63,057 nt of DNA from Chara braunii (lineage: Eukaryota > Streptophyta > Charophyceae > Charales > Characeae). The notes under the pieces are model-generated. The model was not told the DNA's origin, searched no databases, and was given only the letters and a program-made list of their open reading frames with translations. A program made the position numbers and the translations under genes. This document shows, piece by piece, positions 1 to 12,239 of this stretch. Location of the stretch: the NCBI GenBank assembly GCA_003427395.1, contig BFEA01000085.1, positions 95,079 through 158,135 of the forward strand, given 5' to 3'. How positions within the stretch are numbered: the stretch's first letter is position 1; every line of letters starts with the position of its first letter.

Positions 1-82
<82 letters not shown>
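1..82. repeat. (TC)n microsatellite
   Basis: An uninterrupted TC dinucleotide run that reaches the window start, so its true length is unknown. A second run of the same motif lies at 8,989-9,068. Confidence 0.97.
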
Positions 83-87
<5 letters not shown>

Positions 88-99
88 TGTCGTGGTCTT

Positions 100-760
100 C
101 TTTGCAGGTGCGCGCGGCGGCTTCTTCAACAGACGCTACACTCTCCTATTAGCTATGGCGGCTATGGCCGCTGCTACCCTATCGCTATGGCTAAGCTCTT
201 TCTCTCGCCCACTTCGTGTTCGGGCTCACTGTAGACCACCTCGCACAAGTCGCTATGACAGCGCTTCCGCATGGCTTACGGAGGAATGAATGAATGGCTG
301 GGCGCTGCCTCTTGATTTATACTTTTGTACCTCGTTGGTCTGTCCTTTTCCCATGCCCATGGTACACACAGTCCCATGCGGTACTTGCTTGACTGGACTA
401 GGACTGATTGGGACTGGGACTGCTGACTCAGCACGGGTAGACTCCACCACTTGCCCACTTGCCTCAGCCTAAACGTGAGCAACTTCGAAAGGCCACAACT
501 AGGACCTTCCGGAAGGCCGTGGACTTGGCCTTTTGATACTGTAGCAGCTACGACCTTGACCCTTCAGGACTGTAGCAGCTACGACCTTCACCTTTCGGAG
601 GAGCTCCAGCTACGACTTCTAAACCTTGCTAAGACTCCTACCCAACAGGTCTACAGATCGAACCCCTACTACCTACGGACCCGACGACAGTCTACCAACT
701 GTTACAAATACACAGGTCATGGGTTCAACTCTCGGGGTTGACACAGATACTATACACAGG
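100..760 (+). repeat. dispersed repeat family X, copy 1
   Basis: This stretch is a diverged copy of 51,620-52,215. Shared blocks in the same order include a run of GCTATGGC-type words, CGCTATxxCAGCGxTTCCGCAT, AGGAATGAATGG, GACTGCTGACTCAGCAC, CTCCxCCACTT, GxAGCAGCTACGACC and an ending ACACAGGxAAGG. Short ORFs across it (for example 92-289, 451-741) are not conserved between the copies and are not called. It is probably LTR or terminal sequence of a retroelement, but I could not place its ends. Confidence 0.7.
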
Positions 761-859
761 CAAGGTAAGTCTAGGGACCGAGCCCTGGGATCTGCATCGA
801 CTACTGCGAACAGGTGAATACCGTTTCAGTGTCCAGGGCAGCGCAGAGCTATCCTTCTA

Positions 860-1330
860 AAGAGCACGCGGACGTCTTTGGAGCATTTTATGGTCTCCTC
901 GCTCATGTTCGAACACAAATACATAGCAGGCCTGTTCCAAACGGTGCACATTTTGCACTGAAGAGCACGTGGACGTCTTTGGAGCATTTTGTGGTCTCCT
1001 TGGGCAGTAGTTCCAGGTTCGAGGGCAGCACCACATGCCTTTCCCCCCTTTTTTCTTGGTTTTGGCATTTGTTTTGACCTCCTTTGGTTGTTCTGTGCGA
1101 CATTCGGATACAAGTACATATAAGGCACGTTCGTTGTTTCAACTTCATTAGTTGGCATCATCTGGACCTATTCGAAAACTTGCACATAGGAGGTGCGTTT
1201 GTTGTTTCGGCTTCATTAGTTGGTGTCCTTTGGCGCCTGTGTAACGCATCTATTGGAATACGAGCACATAGCAGCAAGCCATTACGCGTCAGTTTGCATA
1301 CAAGTACATAGCAGCCTATTAGCAGGCCCG
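860..1330 (+). repeat. degenerate ~100-bp tandem modules
   Basis: The block AGAGCACGxGGACGTCTTTG with the following GAGCATTTTxTGGTCTCC occurs at about 860-899 and again at 961-999. TTGTTTCxxCTTCATTAGTTGG occurs at about 1,132 and 1,203, and variants of ATACAAGTACATA(T)AGCA recur at about 917, 1,108, 1,259 and 1,300. No gene is supported here. Confidence 0.6.
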
Positions 1331-1780
1331 TGTGGATGAAATGAAGACACGAGATTCTTAGTAACCAAATCATGACCTCGACACCAGGAGCCAAGTCCCA
1401 GTCGGGCGGATGCTTCACTTCTGACCGTTGAACTTCGGAATCAACATTCACAAATTGAGAATATGGGTACGTGGGACTTGGTCCCAGGTATGCTTAGCCA
1501 GCTTGTGACAGTTGATGGTTGTATCATTCCGCAACATGCGTTTGGCTTTTCTTTTGGGGGGGGGGCACTCGACTTTTTTAGTTTTTTTGTGTTTTTTTTT
1601 CTCCCAATGGTTTGTCCGGCAGTCCGCATAGCATCGCCCACCTACGCCACACTGTATCGGTGTCGGGACCGGTGGGTACCGAAACAAGTCCTGACCCCTG
1701 AGAGACGGTATATGGCAGAATTGTGCATGGCAGAGAAAACAGGAGGCAAGAGGAATAGGAAGAATGAAAAGCTAAGACAT
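1331..1780. other. no gene seen
   Basis: Contains a run of G (about 1,556-1,566) followed by T-rich sequence. The overlapping ORFs on both strands are low complexity and show no recognisable protein. Confidence 0.5.
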
Positions 1781-4380
1781 AAGTGTCGGCGCCTAGGGGC
1801 CTAGAGAATGCCCTGGGCCGCCGGAACCACCAGACCAAAAAGAAAATGGTAGAATGGCGGGTGGCAAAGGGCTGCGAGAGAATAATAAGACAGCCCTCCT
1901 TCCCGAAAGAAGAAGGACCGCCGGAAAAAATAATGCCTGGGTTGCGCGGCCCAGGAAGAAAAGAGTCAAGGGGGTCAAGGCAATAGTGTTGAGACACTGG
2001 CACATGAGAACGCAGCACGGGGCCAAGGCGGCCACTGGAGTGCGATATAAGAAAGGCCAAAGGGCCATGAGCCAAATAAAGAGCCACGGCCGGAAAAGCC
2101 GGCACGAGTGGAGCATAAAAAGAGACTAGAAATGGGGCATCCATGGGGAGGAAAGGGCCTAGAAAATGCCTTAACGGCTAGTTGACACTTGGCATGCTAC
2201 AAAAAGAAAGAAAAAGAAAAAAAAAAGGTGGAAGAGTAAAACAAAAGGAGTGAGAGGGAGTGAGTGAGTTGGCCATCAGTAAGGACTGGCAGGGACTGGC
2301 AGGTCCCTACAGTCTGAAAATGGAGAAAGAAAAAAGAAAAGAAAAGAAAAGAGAAAAAGACCTTAACGGTAAAAAACGGTCTCTTGGGGAGATACATCCG
2401 TTACCAGATACATTCTGGGATATGGCGGTTGCAAAGGATTTTGATTTTCTCTTGATTTTGTAGAGAAAATAAAAAAAAATCAAGGCCCCATGCAACCGAG
2501 ATACAACGGATTGCATGAGGAAGGTGAAACACATGTTTCAAATGCATCTGAAGCTAATATTGAGCCCGAATGCACTTGGGAGTTGGGTGTTACATTTGGT
2601 TTCAGTTTAAAACATGTTGTGGGGCCATGAGGCTAGGAAAAAGGCCATTATGGCAGTCCGAGAAATAACGGACTGCATGTGGGTGCCTAGGCCAAAAGGA
2701 AAAGGGCCTTGACTCACACAAAACACTAGAGAAGAGCGTCCTTGGCTTGGGCAAATAAAGACGGTAAATGGGGTCGCGAGATGGTGGGTCTCGTGGCCTA
2801 GAATATTCGTGGCACTTGAGGTCCATGAGAAGAAGGGATTGGGGCTGCCGGGGACAAGGAAGCCCCAACTAAAAATGGGACGTCACCGAGAATGATGTCG
2901 GAGACTAAATGGGCCCAAATAAAAATAATTTGAAATTCGGGACATTCGCCGGCGGGACCACCGCCGGGACTAGAAAATGGAACTGGCATGGGAGAATGGC
3001 GAGGTCTTGAATAGTTCCAAGAGAACCATGAGCTAGCAAAAGAGGAGTGTGCAAGCAAGTAGTGCCGTCAAGATCAAGATGTTCACGGTGGAAAATATTA
3101 GCCACTGTGAGTGCAAAAGTGAAAGAGCCTAGGGAGGGGGTGCTAGAAGGCAAAAATGAGAGAAAAAGGGTAAGGGAGGGACTGCCCAGCAGACCGAGAT
3201 ATCTCGGACTAGCAAGGCACGAAAAAATAGAGTCTCAATGAACTCTATGCAGAAAATAAGTTGCCAAGGAAAAATCGGAGCACAAGGGGGCTCAAAAATG
3301 TGAAAACGATGGCAAACGTAAGCCCCCATGAGCATGGGGGCTTCATTATTGCAATCTGGGTTGCAACGACCAACTGCTGGCCATGAACCTGGCCATGAAC
3401 GAGGTTCTAAGGCCTAGGAAGAGGGTGCACATCAGCTTGACACTTGTCACGGCAGAAATAAAAGAAAAAGGAGAGAAAAATGGGAAAAAAATGAGGGAGG
3501 ATGAGACAAAAAAGGAGAAAAAAGTGCAGGAGAATGTGCCGGCCAGTTGGGACTGGCACAGTAGGGACTGGCAGGTCCCTACTGTGACCTCATCCCTCCA
3601 GATTTTGTGGAGGGCAATTCGGATTGCAGAGATAATGCCCTTGGGGCCAGCTCAAATGGCCAACTTTTTTTGTGGGCCGTTTTTTTTTCCAACAATATCT
3701 GAATTAGAAAGGGCAAAATTGAGTAAAAATGCAAAAACAGAGTTGGCCGTTTTTTTGGTAGGCCATGGATCTGAGATCAGATCTCATGGACGAAAGCACA
3801 TGGCCGTTTTTGTGGGGCCAACTCAAACGGCCAACTCCGGAATGAGTCGGCAACCCAAAAAGGAAAGAAAGAAAATAAGGAAAAGGCCGAAACTGTGCAT
3901 TTGGCCCGAAAAGAAGAAAAGAAGGCTCAAATGCACCAAAAAACTGAAAAAGTAAGCATGGGGGCTCAAAAATTAAGCAAGGACCACTTGGGGGTAGCTC
4001 GAAATTATATTGGCCTTGGATCTCAGCCAGATCCAAGGCTGAGATTGATCCGAGACATGGAAAAATATCTCGGCCTACCCAAAATGGGGTAGGAACAACA
4101 AAAAATAACAAAACGGTCCACAAGGCGTTTTTCTTTCAAGTAAGGTTGCCCCTTGAACTCAAGGGGGCAACATTTGAGAAAAAGAAAAGAGGCTCGAGGA
4201 GGCCAAGAGGCAGTCTGAGTTAGTACCAACCACTCGGGCTGCATGTACTTGGCCAAAATGAGGCCCACGTGCCCCAGAGAGGCCTAGTGGTGGAATTTGG
4301 CCTTGGGGGTACCTCGGTACACTTGGAGGCACATGGGGAGGCTCATGGGCTGGCTAGTGCACCAATTTCAGCCTACATAA
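1781..4380. other. purine-rich, palindrome-rich noncoding stretch
   Basis: No convincing gene. The sequence is rich in GAAAAG-type purine tracts and holds many perfect or near-perfect inverted repeats: GCAGTCCG/CGGACTGC at 2,653-2,676; CCGAGATATCTCGG at 3,194-3,207; a 12-bp stem at 3,557-3,586, with a weaker relative near 2,290-2,310; TGAGATC/GATCTCA at 3,772-3,786; two overlapping, mutually exclusive stems at 4,014-4,045; GTTGCCCCTTG/CAAGGGGGCAAC at 4,145-4,171. The long ORFs (1,578-2,144 minus; 3,383-3,955 plus) are Lys/Pro/Phe-rich low complexity and I do not call them. Probably LTR or UTR of an old retroelement. Confidence 0.6.
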
Positions 4381-4786
4381 GTTGAGGGAGCAGTCCGCCA
4401 CACTCACATTTGCATGAGGAGTGCCCATCCTGCCCAAGTGAGCTCATTGGAGCACTCTACTCACTTGGAGTGAGAGGAGGGGAACCGCTGCCAGTTGGGA
4501 GACTTGGTGGAGGTTGTGGGCTAGTAGAAGTTGTCATTGGAGCTAGTGTGAGTAGTGGAGGCTCAAGGGAGTGGTCCGCCATAGCCCCCAGGCTGTGAGG
4601 GGAGGACTCCATAGCCTTGGTGGTTGGAGCTTGCCATAGCCAGGGAGAGGCTGAGAGAGGAAGGAGGTGAGGGCTTGACGGGGAAGAGAGCCATAACTAA
4701 GCTGGAGGAAGGAGCTTCATCAAGATTGTTCTTCAACATCAGGAGAAGAAAGGAGAGGTGACTGGGAACAAGTAGGAGAAGCTTCT
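4381..4786. other. no gene seen
   Basis: GGAG/TGG-rich sequence leading into a TTC microsatellite. The short ORFs on both strands are not recognisable. Confidence 0.4.
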
Positions 4787-4905
4787 GCTTCTTCTTCTTC
4801 TTCTTTTTCATCTTCTTCTTCTTCTTCTTCTTCTTCTTCTTCCTCTCCTTTCTTCTTCTCCTTCTTCTTCTTCTTCTTCTTCTTCTTCTCTCCTTTATTT
4901 CTTTA
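4787..4905. repeat. (TTC)n imperfect microsatellite
   Basis: Long CTT/TTC runs interrupted by TTTTTCA and CTCTCC. They produce Lys-rich shadow peptides on the minus strand. Confidence 0.9.
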
Positions 4906-5224
4906 TTGCTTACTCTTCATCTCTTCCCTTCCCCCTTCTCTCCTTGTTTCTCGTCATCTTTTACTTCTTCTTCAGGGAAGAGATAGAAAAGTAGCTCCTC
5001 CACTAGTAGTATCTCCATGAGAGTCATTTTCTTCACTCCCTGACAAATCACCACTTTGGGTTATGACATTCCTGGCTTGAGGGAGAGATTTGCTCTCTCA
5101 CCTCAAGATCTCTCTCTCCCCCCACTAGGGGGTAAATCGTTACTTTGATCTTCACTCATGGAGGCACTTTGGTGATCCTCGTCTCCCACATTGTCCATTT
5201 CTCCACCTTGTAATGATCCGATTC

Positions 5225-7484
5225 AATGTTGGATGCTTCCATGAGTGCTATGTCGGTGTTTGAGCAAGTCTCACTCACATGCAGCTCTTTCTTTTGCTTG
5301 GTGATGTGTCGGTTCCTTCCTAGTTGCTCCATAGCTCATGTATGTATGTGTTATAGTCTCATTGGTGCAAGTTCAGTCTTTCTCCCAATTGCTGATGTAC
5401 CGGTTCCTTCCTAAGTCGCTCCATAGCTCATGTGTGTGTGTATGTTGTAGGTCCACTTGTCCAAGTTCAATCTTTCTCTCGCTTGGTGATGTGGCGCTAC
5501 TTTCCTAGTTGCTCGATAGCTCATATATGGGTGTGTTGTAGTCTCATTGGTGCAAGTTCAGTCTTTCTCTCACTTGGTGATGTGCCGGTTCCTTCCTAGT
5601 TGCTCCATAGCTCATGTATGTATGTGTTGTAGTCTCATTGACTCAAGTTCAGTCTTTCTCCCACTTGGTGATGTATCGTTGCTTCCAAGTTGCTCCATAG
5701 CTCATATATGGGTGTGTTGTAGTCTCATTGGTGCAAGTTCAGTCTTTCTCTCACTTGGTGATGTGCCGGTTTCTTCCTAGTTGCTCCATAGCTCATGTAT
5801 GTATGTGTTGTAGTCTCATTGACTCAAGTTCAGTCTTTCTCCCACTTGGTGATGTACCAGTTGCTTCCAAGTTGCTCCATAGCTCATGTGTGTATGTTGT
5901 GGGTCCATTTGTCCAAGTTCAGCCTTTCTCTCACTTGGTGATATGGCGGTGCTTTCCTAGTTGCTTCATAGCTCATGTATGTGTGTGTTGTAGGTCCTTT
6001 TGTCCAAGTTCAGTCTTTCGCTCACTTGGTGATGTGGCGGTGCTTTCCTAGTTGCTCCATAGCTCATGTATGTGTGTGTTGTAGGTCCTTTTGTCCAAGT
6101 TCAGTCTTTCTCTCACTTGGTGATGTGCCGGTTTCTTCCTAGTTGTTCCATAGCTCATGTATATATGTGTTGTAATCTCATTGGTACAAGTTCAGTCTTT
6201 CTCTCACTGATGATGCGTCGGTTCCTTCGTAGTTGCTCCATAGCTCATGTATGTATGTGTTGTAGTCTCATTGGTGCAAGTTCAGTCTTTCTCTCACTTG
6301 GTGATGTGGCGGTGCTTTCCTAGTTGCTCCATAGCTCATGTATGTGTGTGTTGTAGGTCCTTTTGTCCAAGTTAAGTCCTTCTCTCACTTGGTGATGTGG
6401 TGGTGCTTTCCTAGTTGCTCCATAGCTCATGTATGTGTGTGTTGTAGTCTCATTGGTGCAAGTTCAGTCTTTCTCTCACTTAGTGATGTGCCGGTTTCTT
6501 CCTAGTTCCATAGCTCATGTATGTATGTGTTGTAGTCTCATTGGTACAAGTTCAGTCTTTCTCTCACTGGTGATGTCCCGGTTCCTTCCTAGTTGCTCCA
6601 TAGCTCATATATGTATGTGTTGTAGTCTCATTGGTGATGTGTTGTACTCTCATTGGTACAAGTTCAGTCTTTCTCTCAGTAGTGACGTGTCGGTTCCTTC
6701 CTAGTTGCTTCATAGCTCATGTATGTATGTGTTGTAGTCTCATTGGTGCAAGTTAAGTTTTTCCTCCACTTGGTGATGTACCGGTTCCTTCCTAGTTGCT
6801 CCATAGCTCATGTGTGTGTATGTTGTAGGTCCATTTGTCCAAGTTCAGTTTTTCTCTCACTTGGTGATGTGGTGGTGCTTTCCTAGTTGCTCGATAGCTC
6901 ATGTATACGTGTGTTGTAGGTCCTTTTGTCCAAGTTCAGTCTTTCTCTCACTTGGTGATGTGGTGGTTTCTTCCTAGTTTATGACTCACGTATGTATGTG
7001 TTGTAGTCTCATTCGTACAAGTCCAGTCTTTTTGTCACTGGTGATGTGTAGGTTCCTTCCTAGTTGCTCCATAGCTCATGTGTGTGTATGTTGTAGGTCC
7101 TGTTGTCCAAGTTCAGTCTTTCTCTCATTTGGTGATGTGACGGTGCTTTCCTAGTTGCTCCATAGCTCATATGTGTGTGTGTTGTAGTCTCATTGGTGCA
7201 ATTTCAATCTTTTTCTCACTTGGTGATGTGTCGGTTTCTTCCTAGTAATTCCATAGCGCATGCGTGTGCATGTTGTAGGTCCTTTTGTCCAAGTTCAACC
7301 TTTCTCTCGTTTGGTGATATGGCGGTGCTTTCCTAGTTGCTCCATAGCTCATGTATGTCTGTGCTATAGTCTCATTGGTGCGAGTTCAGTCTTTCTCTCT
7401 CTTGGTGATGTGCCGATTTCTTCCTTATTGCTCCATAGCTCGTGTATGTGTGTGTTGTAGTCTCATTTGTCCAAGTTCCACAAG
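5225..7484 (+). repeat. ~90-bp minisatellite array, part 1 (~25 units)
   Basis: A head-to-tail array with a period of 89-91 bp. Each unit carries AAGTTCAGTCTTTCTC, CACTTGGTGATGT, TTCCTAGTTGCTCCATAGCT and a (TG)n-rich GTATGTGTTGTAG. Two unit types are mixed: one with TCTCATTGGTGCAAG and one with GTCC(A/T)TTTGTCCAAG followed by GGCGGTGCTTTCC. Because the period is close to a multiple of 3, the plus strand holds repeated peptide ORFs (5,547-6,051 and others); these are by-products of the array. Flanking DNA before about 5,225 is not repetitive. Confidence 0.95.
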
Positions 7485-7875
7485 AGGTTAACGGGGCATC
7501 TGGTTTTCAGGCCTGAAATTTCTGAAATTAGGGTTTTGGGCTCAAATTTTATGTTTTTTTGGAATTTTAAGTTTTTGCTATATATGCATTTTGATAGGGT
7601 TGCCGTATATGAAATTTGGGGTTATTTGGAGTTTTAGAATTTGCGCTATTAAGATTTCTGAAATTTTTGAAATTGGTCGAGTTTTTTTTGGGCCAAATTT
7701 CATGGAAATGCACCTTTGGGTTGCTGTTTTATATGTTTTTAATTGTTTTTTTTAGGGTTTTTTTTCTGTGATGGAGTCGTACGAAGTGCACTCTATAGAT
7801 TGGTGTGAAGTGTTGTTAAAATGACTGTCTGGTTTTCTTATAAATGGGCCTGAAAAATGGGTGCTCGGTTAACCT
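7485..7875. mobile_element. MITE-like insertion inside the minisatellite
   Basis: The ~391 bp interrupt the array. The left end reads AGGTTAACGGGGCATCTGG followed by TTTTCAGGCC, and the right end is its imperfect reverse complement (GGGCCTGAAAAATGGGTGC followed by TCGGTTAACCT). The interior is AT-rich with several TGAAATT/TTTTTTGG words and no ORF. The array resumes directly on the right. I could not define a target duplication. Confidence 0.7.
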
Positions 7876-8950
7876 GCTCTCTGCTGTAGTCTCACTGGTG
7901 CAAGTTCAGTCTTTTTCGTACTTGGTGATATACGGGTTCCTTCCTAGTTGCTCCATAGCTCGCATGTGTGCATGCTGTAGCTTCAATTGTGCAAGTTTAG
8001 TCTTTCTCCACTTGGTGATGTACCGGTTCCTTCGTAGTTGCTCCATACCTCACATGGGTTTATGATGTAGCTTCACTTGTGCAAGATCAGTCTTTCCTCA
8101 CTTGGTGATGTACCGCTTCTTTCCTAGTTGCTTCATAGCTCACATGTGTGTATGTTGCACCCTCACTTATGCAGTTCAGTCTTTCTCTCGCGTGGTGATG
8201 CACCGGTTCTTTCCTAGTTGCTCCATAGCTCACACATGTGTATGTTGCACTTTCACTTGTACAAGTTCAGTCCTCTCACTTGGTGATGCACCAGTTCTTT
8301 CCTAGTTGCTCCATATCTCACATGTGTGTATGTTGCACTCTCATTTGTGCAAGTTCAGTCCTTCTCTCACTTAGTAATGTGTCGATTTTTCCTAGTTGTT
8401 CCCATAGCCTCAAACACGTGTATATTGTAGTCCAGCTTGTGCTGTTCAATCTCCCTCTAACTTGGTGATGTGCTGGTTCTTCCTAGTTGCTTCCGTAGCT
8501 TCCCACATGTGTGTACTATAATATAACTTGTGCAGTTCAGTCCTTCTCTCACTTGGTGATATGCCGGTTCTTCCTAGTTGCTTCCATAGCTTCAAACATG
8601 GGTATGCTATAGTCGCGCTTGTGCAGTTCAGTCCTTCTCTCACTTGGTGATGTGTCGGTTCTTCCTAGTTGCTTCCATAGCTTTAAACATGTATATGTTG
8701 TAGTCACACTTGTGCTATTCAGTCTTTCCCTCACTTGGTGATGTGTCGGTTCGACTCCGTTGCTTCCATGGCTCTGTGTGCATGTGAAGGATAATCACAC
8801 TTGTGTTGTTCAAGTCTTTATCTCATGGGGTGATGTTCCGATTCGGATTTGTTGCTCCCCTAGCTCTATGTGCATGAGTAGGACAGTCACATTCGTGTAA
8901 TTCAATCTTTCTCTCACCTAACGATGTACCGGTTCAAATCCTGAACCGGG
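7876..8950 (+). repeat. ~90-bp minisatellite array, part 2 (~12 units)
   Basis: Continuation of the same array, with more divergent units toward the right end (GCTTCCATAGCTTCAAACATG variants from about 8,400 on). Confidence 0.93.
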
Positions 8951-8985
8951 GACGATAGGCCGAGTGAGGATAAGGCTTGATTAGG

Positions 8986-8988
<3 letters not shown>

Positions 8989-9068
<80 letters not shown>
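8989..9068. repeat. (TC)n microsatellite
   Basis: Pure TC run just after the minisatellite, followed by TC-rich sequence to about 9,180. Confidence 0.97.
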
Positions 9069-9072
<4 letters not shown>

Positions 9073-11300
9073 TCTCCCACTCTAACTTCCCTCTCTCTCA
9101 TTCCATTCTTCTATTGCGCTCTTTGATCCGCCTTCCTCTACCTCTCCCATAATCTAAGTCTAAACCTTTTCTCTCTTCCAACTGAGCATGCAACTAACCT
9201 CTCCCTCTCACTTGTGCGTCGTGCGTAAGAGGACACACGAAGTGTTGCACCCTCGTCGACATATTCTCTAGGCGTTACATTGCCAGGGTACGAACGGTGA
9301 AAGAAAGTTGACCTCACGTCGTGGAGAAAGAGGGCGAGGGAAGGATTGTCGGTCCCTTGTGCCGCGAAGAAGGGAAAAAAGGGAACGCTTGAGAACGATA
9401 AACGAAAAACGTTGTGGGGTCGGAAGCAGGCTAGTCCAAAGAGGACCAAAGAAAGAGATAGTTGTTTGAGAAAAAGAGGTCAGTTGACTCAACCAGAACC
9501 CGAACTGCATGACTAAGAGAAGAGGATGGAATGGTTGATGACAGTAAAAGGAATGGGAAGGAAGTCAAGGACAGAGAAAGAAAGCTTAGGCATGTGGGGA
9601 GGACTATGTGTTCACCCCAAGTAGGGGATTGTATCAGGCTTTGCTTTGTGTTAACTGTGCAGGTGAGTAGCATTGGGGTGACTTGAGCGGGAGTGGGTCA
9701 GGGATGTGCCAGCAAAGGGAAGAGGAATGGATGAGAAAAGGGCTATGGGGCCCCAGCGTAAACTCTACCTGTAAATGGGGCCTTGGTGTATGAAGTGTTG
9801 AGTGTGGACTGAGGGATGAATGAGGTCTGGAGAGGTTGAAATGTGAGGAAGCTCATTGTATGTGGATGAAGGCCCAGAAAGACTAAGGGGGAGGCACCAA
9901 TGACGACGAGTGTAATGATTGGAACATGGAAATGTGTAGGAGCGGAGGGGGAGGACAGCACAGTTGCGCCCTGATGATGCCACATGACTATTGCTTTAGG
10001 GAAATGGTGCATGGCCTAAGGATGACGCTTAACCTACGCACAAAAGAAGAAACTTTCTCAAGGTACCCCCTGGACTGCTTGAGTATTGAAAGGAGCATTT
10101 GCCTGAGAACACAAACCAAGAATCTGAAAACTTGCGCTTGCGAAAAGATCAGCGAGACTACCACCCGACATGAGGGTTGAGCTACATCCCCAATGTCAAA
10201 AGCTCTCTTGCTTGATGGCCCACCCCCATCTATCTCAAAGCACTAGGTGGGGGTGGCCCCGTGACGAATGGCCCGCGCCCTGAGCATGAGTGTGGGCGGG
10301 CCGAGCCAACTGGGACCCGCAGTGGGGTCAACACAGGCTTGAAAGTCTAATGGGGTTTGGCCCTACAAAAATGGTGGAGGTGTCGGGTATTGGGTTAAAC
10401 TGACCCTTGCGATTCCGAAGGGGCCGCCCGACGCATGGACATGTACACAACCAAAGATAAATAAGGATTTGTGCTTGCTCTTCCCTTTGAGAGAATCAGA
10501 TTTGAGAGTGGCTGAGTGCATGGTATGGCCAGGCCTGGAGGTATAACATGCATGATGCACACTTAATCAGCTCACCCCTTTGTGGAGTGGCTCTAACCCT
10601 TTTCCTTCGGTGCTGATGTTCGCTAGTCTGGGGACGCTTAGGGCAAGTCGCAGGTCGACCCTTCCTCTTTGTGTGAAAGAAGAGCTCCGGTTACCTGGCA
10701 GGCGGTTGGTGCTTCGGCTTCGACCAGGGTCCAATGAAAATCCCGCGGCGGAGTGATCCGACCGGATGGGTGCTCTTCTCTCTTCTCCTTCTAAGCCCAA
10801 CGGGCTCATGCATTATACACTTGAAATGCTTGAAGGAACCAACATGAACACAACATAATCGAGAAAAGAACAATCCTTCCCTGTGAAGCAACAGACGAAA
10901 GAAGAGAATGAGAATGAAGGGAGTTGCTTGACTCCAAAGAAAACTAGCTCACCTTTGAAGATGCTCACGAAAAGGAACAGGCCACTATGTATGGACAATA
11001 AGGGGAGTGGCACGCACAGTCCTGAGAGATGATGAGAGGAATTGGTAGGATGCGCTGGATGCACTTTGGGAAAGGCAGTTGTACTTTGTGTCCCACTTGG
11101 GACTTGTGATCTGCATGAGGGGAAACTGAGCGTCCTGCCTACGGAAGGAAAGGGTGGGTCTGAACCAGCTGGGGCAAGTTGCGAAATGTCGTTTCTATTG
11201 AAGTGCCGCCTGATCTCATGTGTGGGAGGTTGGGCCACCGGACTATTGGGCAGGAGTTGGTCACACCGGTTGACTAGTAGCACTCTCTCCCGGGCGGACC
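9069..11300. other. no gene supported
   Basis: Mixed sequence with ORFs on both strands up to 167 codons (10,813-11,316 minus), the last of which runs on from the end of the element A polyprotein. I looked here for a 3' LTR of element A and did not find a match to the DNA upstream of its gag. Confidence 0.4.
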
Positions 11301-11345
11301 GAGCATGGCTTGACACCTTGCTCAGGCGGGACGCGAAACGTCTCC

Positions 11346-12239
11346 TCAGGCGGGGCGGCTGCTTGTCGACAGACGGAGGAACACGGGGTATGTGCGCCGA
11401 TGGGCTGGCCCATCAACTACGTACGAAGGGCCAAAGTGATCTTCGCCAATCACATCCAAAACTTCCCACGAGCCATAGTAGAGTGGGAGAAGTTTGTGAG
11501 AGACTCCCTCTTCTTCTGAAAATTCAGACATCTTGACCCAGACATAGCTTCCTACCTGAATATCCGACGGTTGGCACCTTTTGTTTGCATGATGGATCAT
11601 GGCGTGCTGTCGCTTGGTCATTGCTGCAATGGCAACTTTGAGCAAGCGATCATATTTAGCCCTGAAGCCAGGCATGTCGGGTGTTAAGCCAACTGGCTGT
11701 TCAGGGAATAGGTAGGAGAGCGGATTACGTATCTGCCAACCGTAATGCAACCTGTTGGGTGTCATGCCGCTGGCAGAATGGATGGAGTTGTTGTACAACC
11801 CCTTAACGGAATACAATTCTTCATCCCATGTTTCCTGATCCGAAATAATCAAGGTGCGGAGAAGTTGAAACACAGTCTGGTTGATCTCCTCAGCCAAACC
11901 ATTGGCTTCTCGGTGTCGGCCAGATGTCATACACAGTCTGATCCCTAGTTGAGACGTGAAGTCCTTCCATTCAGTACTAATGAAGCGCGGATCCCGATCG
12001 CTCACAAGAGTCTTCGGGGTTCCGAACTGTAGAATGTACTTCTGTTGGAACTCACGGATCACTAGTTCTGTTGGAGCGTGAGGTGGCAAAGGGATCAGGT
12101 TAAGGAACTTAGAGAATCGGTCAACAATCACCATGACTTGTGGGTAGTCATTCTTACTTACCTTTCCCAAGTCGGTTAAGTCGATGGAGACGGACTCCCC
12201 CGGACCTTCGGGAATGAGAAGGGGTGTGAGTAGCCCCAT
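11346..12239 (-). pseudogene. Ty3/gypsy integrase core and C-terminal domain (element A)
   Basis: The 297-residue ORF starts inside the integrase linker (PWGLLTPLLIP type). Visible catalytic acidic residues are Asp in SIDLTDL (about residue 20-23), Asp81 in LVSDRDPRF and a Glu near 117 in EANGLAEEIN. The spacing matches the DDE integrase fold. LYYGSWEVLDVIGED near the C terminus resembles the GPF/Y module. The preceding zinc-binding part lies in another frame in the upstream ORF, so a frameshift near 12,240 separates them. Integrase inserts the cDNA into the genome; this copy cannot be made as one polyprotein. Confidence 0.9.

Noticed and set aside
1578-2144. 188-codon minus ORF and other long ORFs in 1.5-4.3 kb
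   Set aside because: Low-complexity Phe/Leu/Ser composition from purine tracts; no domain, and the region is better explained as palindrome-rich noncoding DNA.
5547-6704. Repeated ORFs coding IAHVCMCCSLIG-type peptides
   Set aside because: They follow the ~90-bp minisatellite, whose period is close to a multiple of three. No start context or conservation apart from the DNA repeat.
5225-8950. CRISPR array
   Set aside because: Units are near-contiguous and diverge along their whole length with no unique spacers; the genome is eukaryotic.
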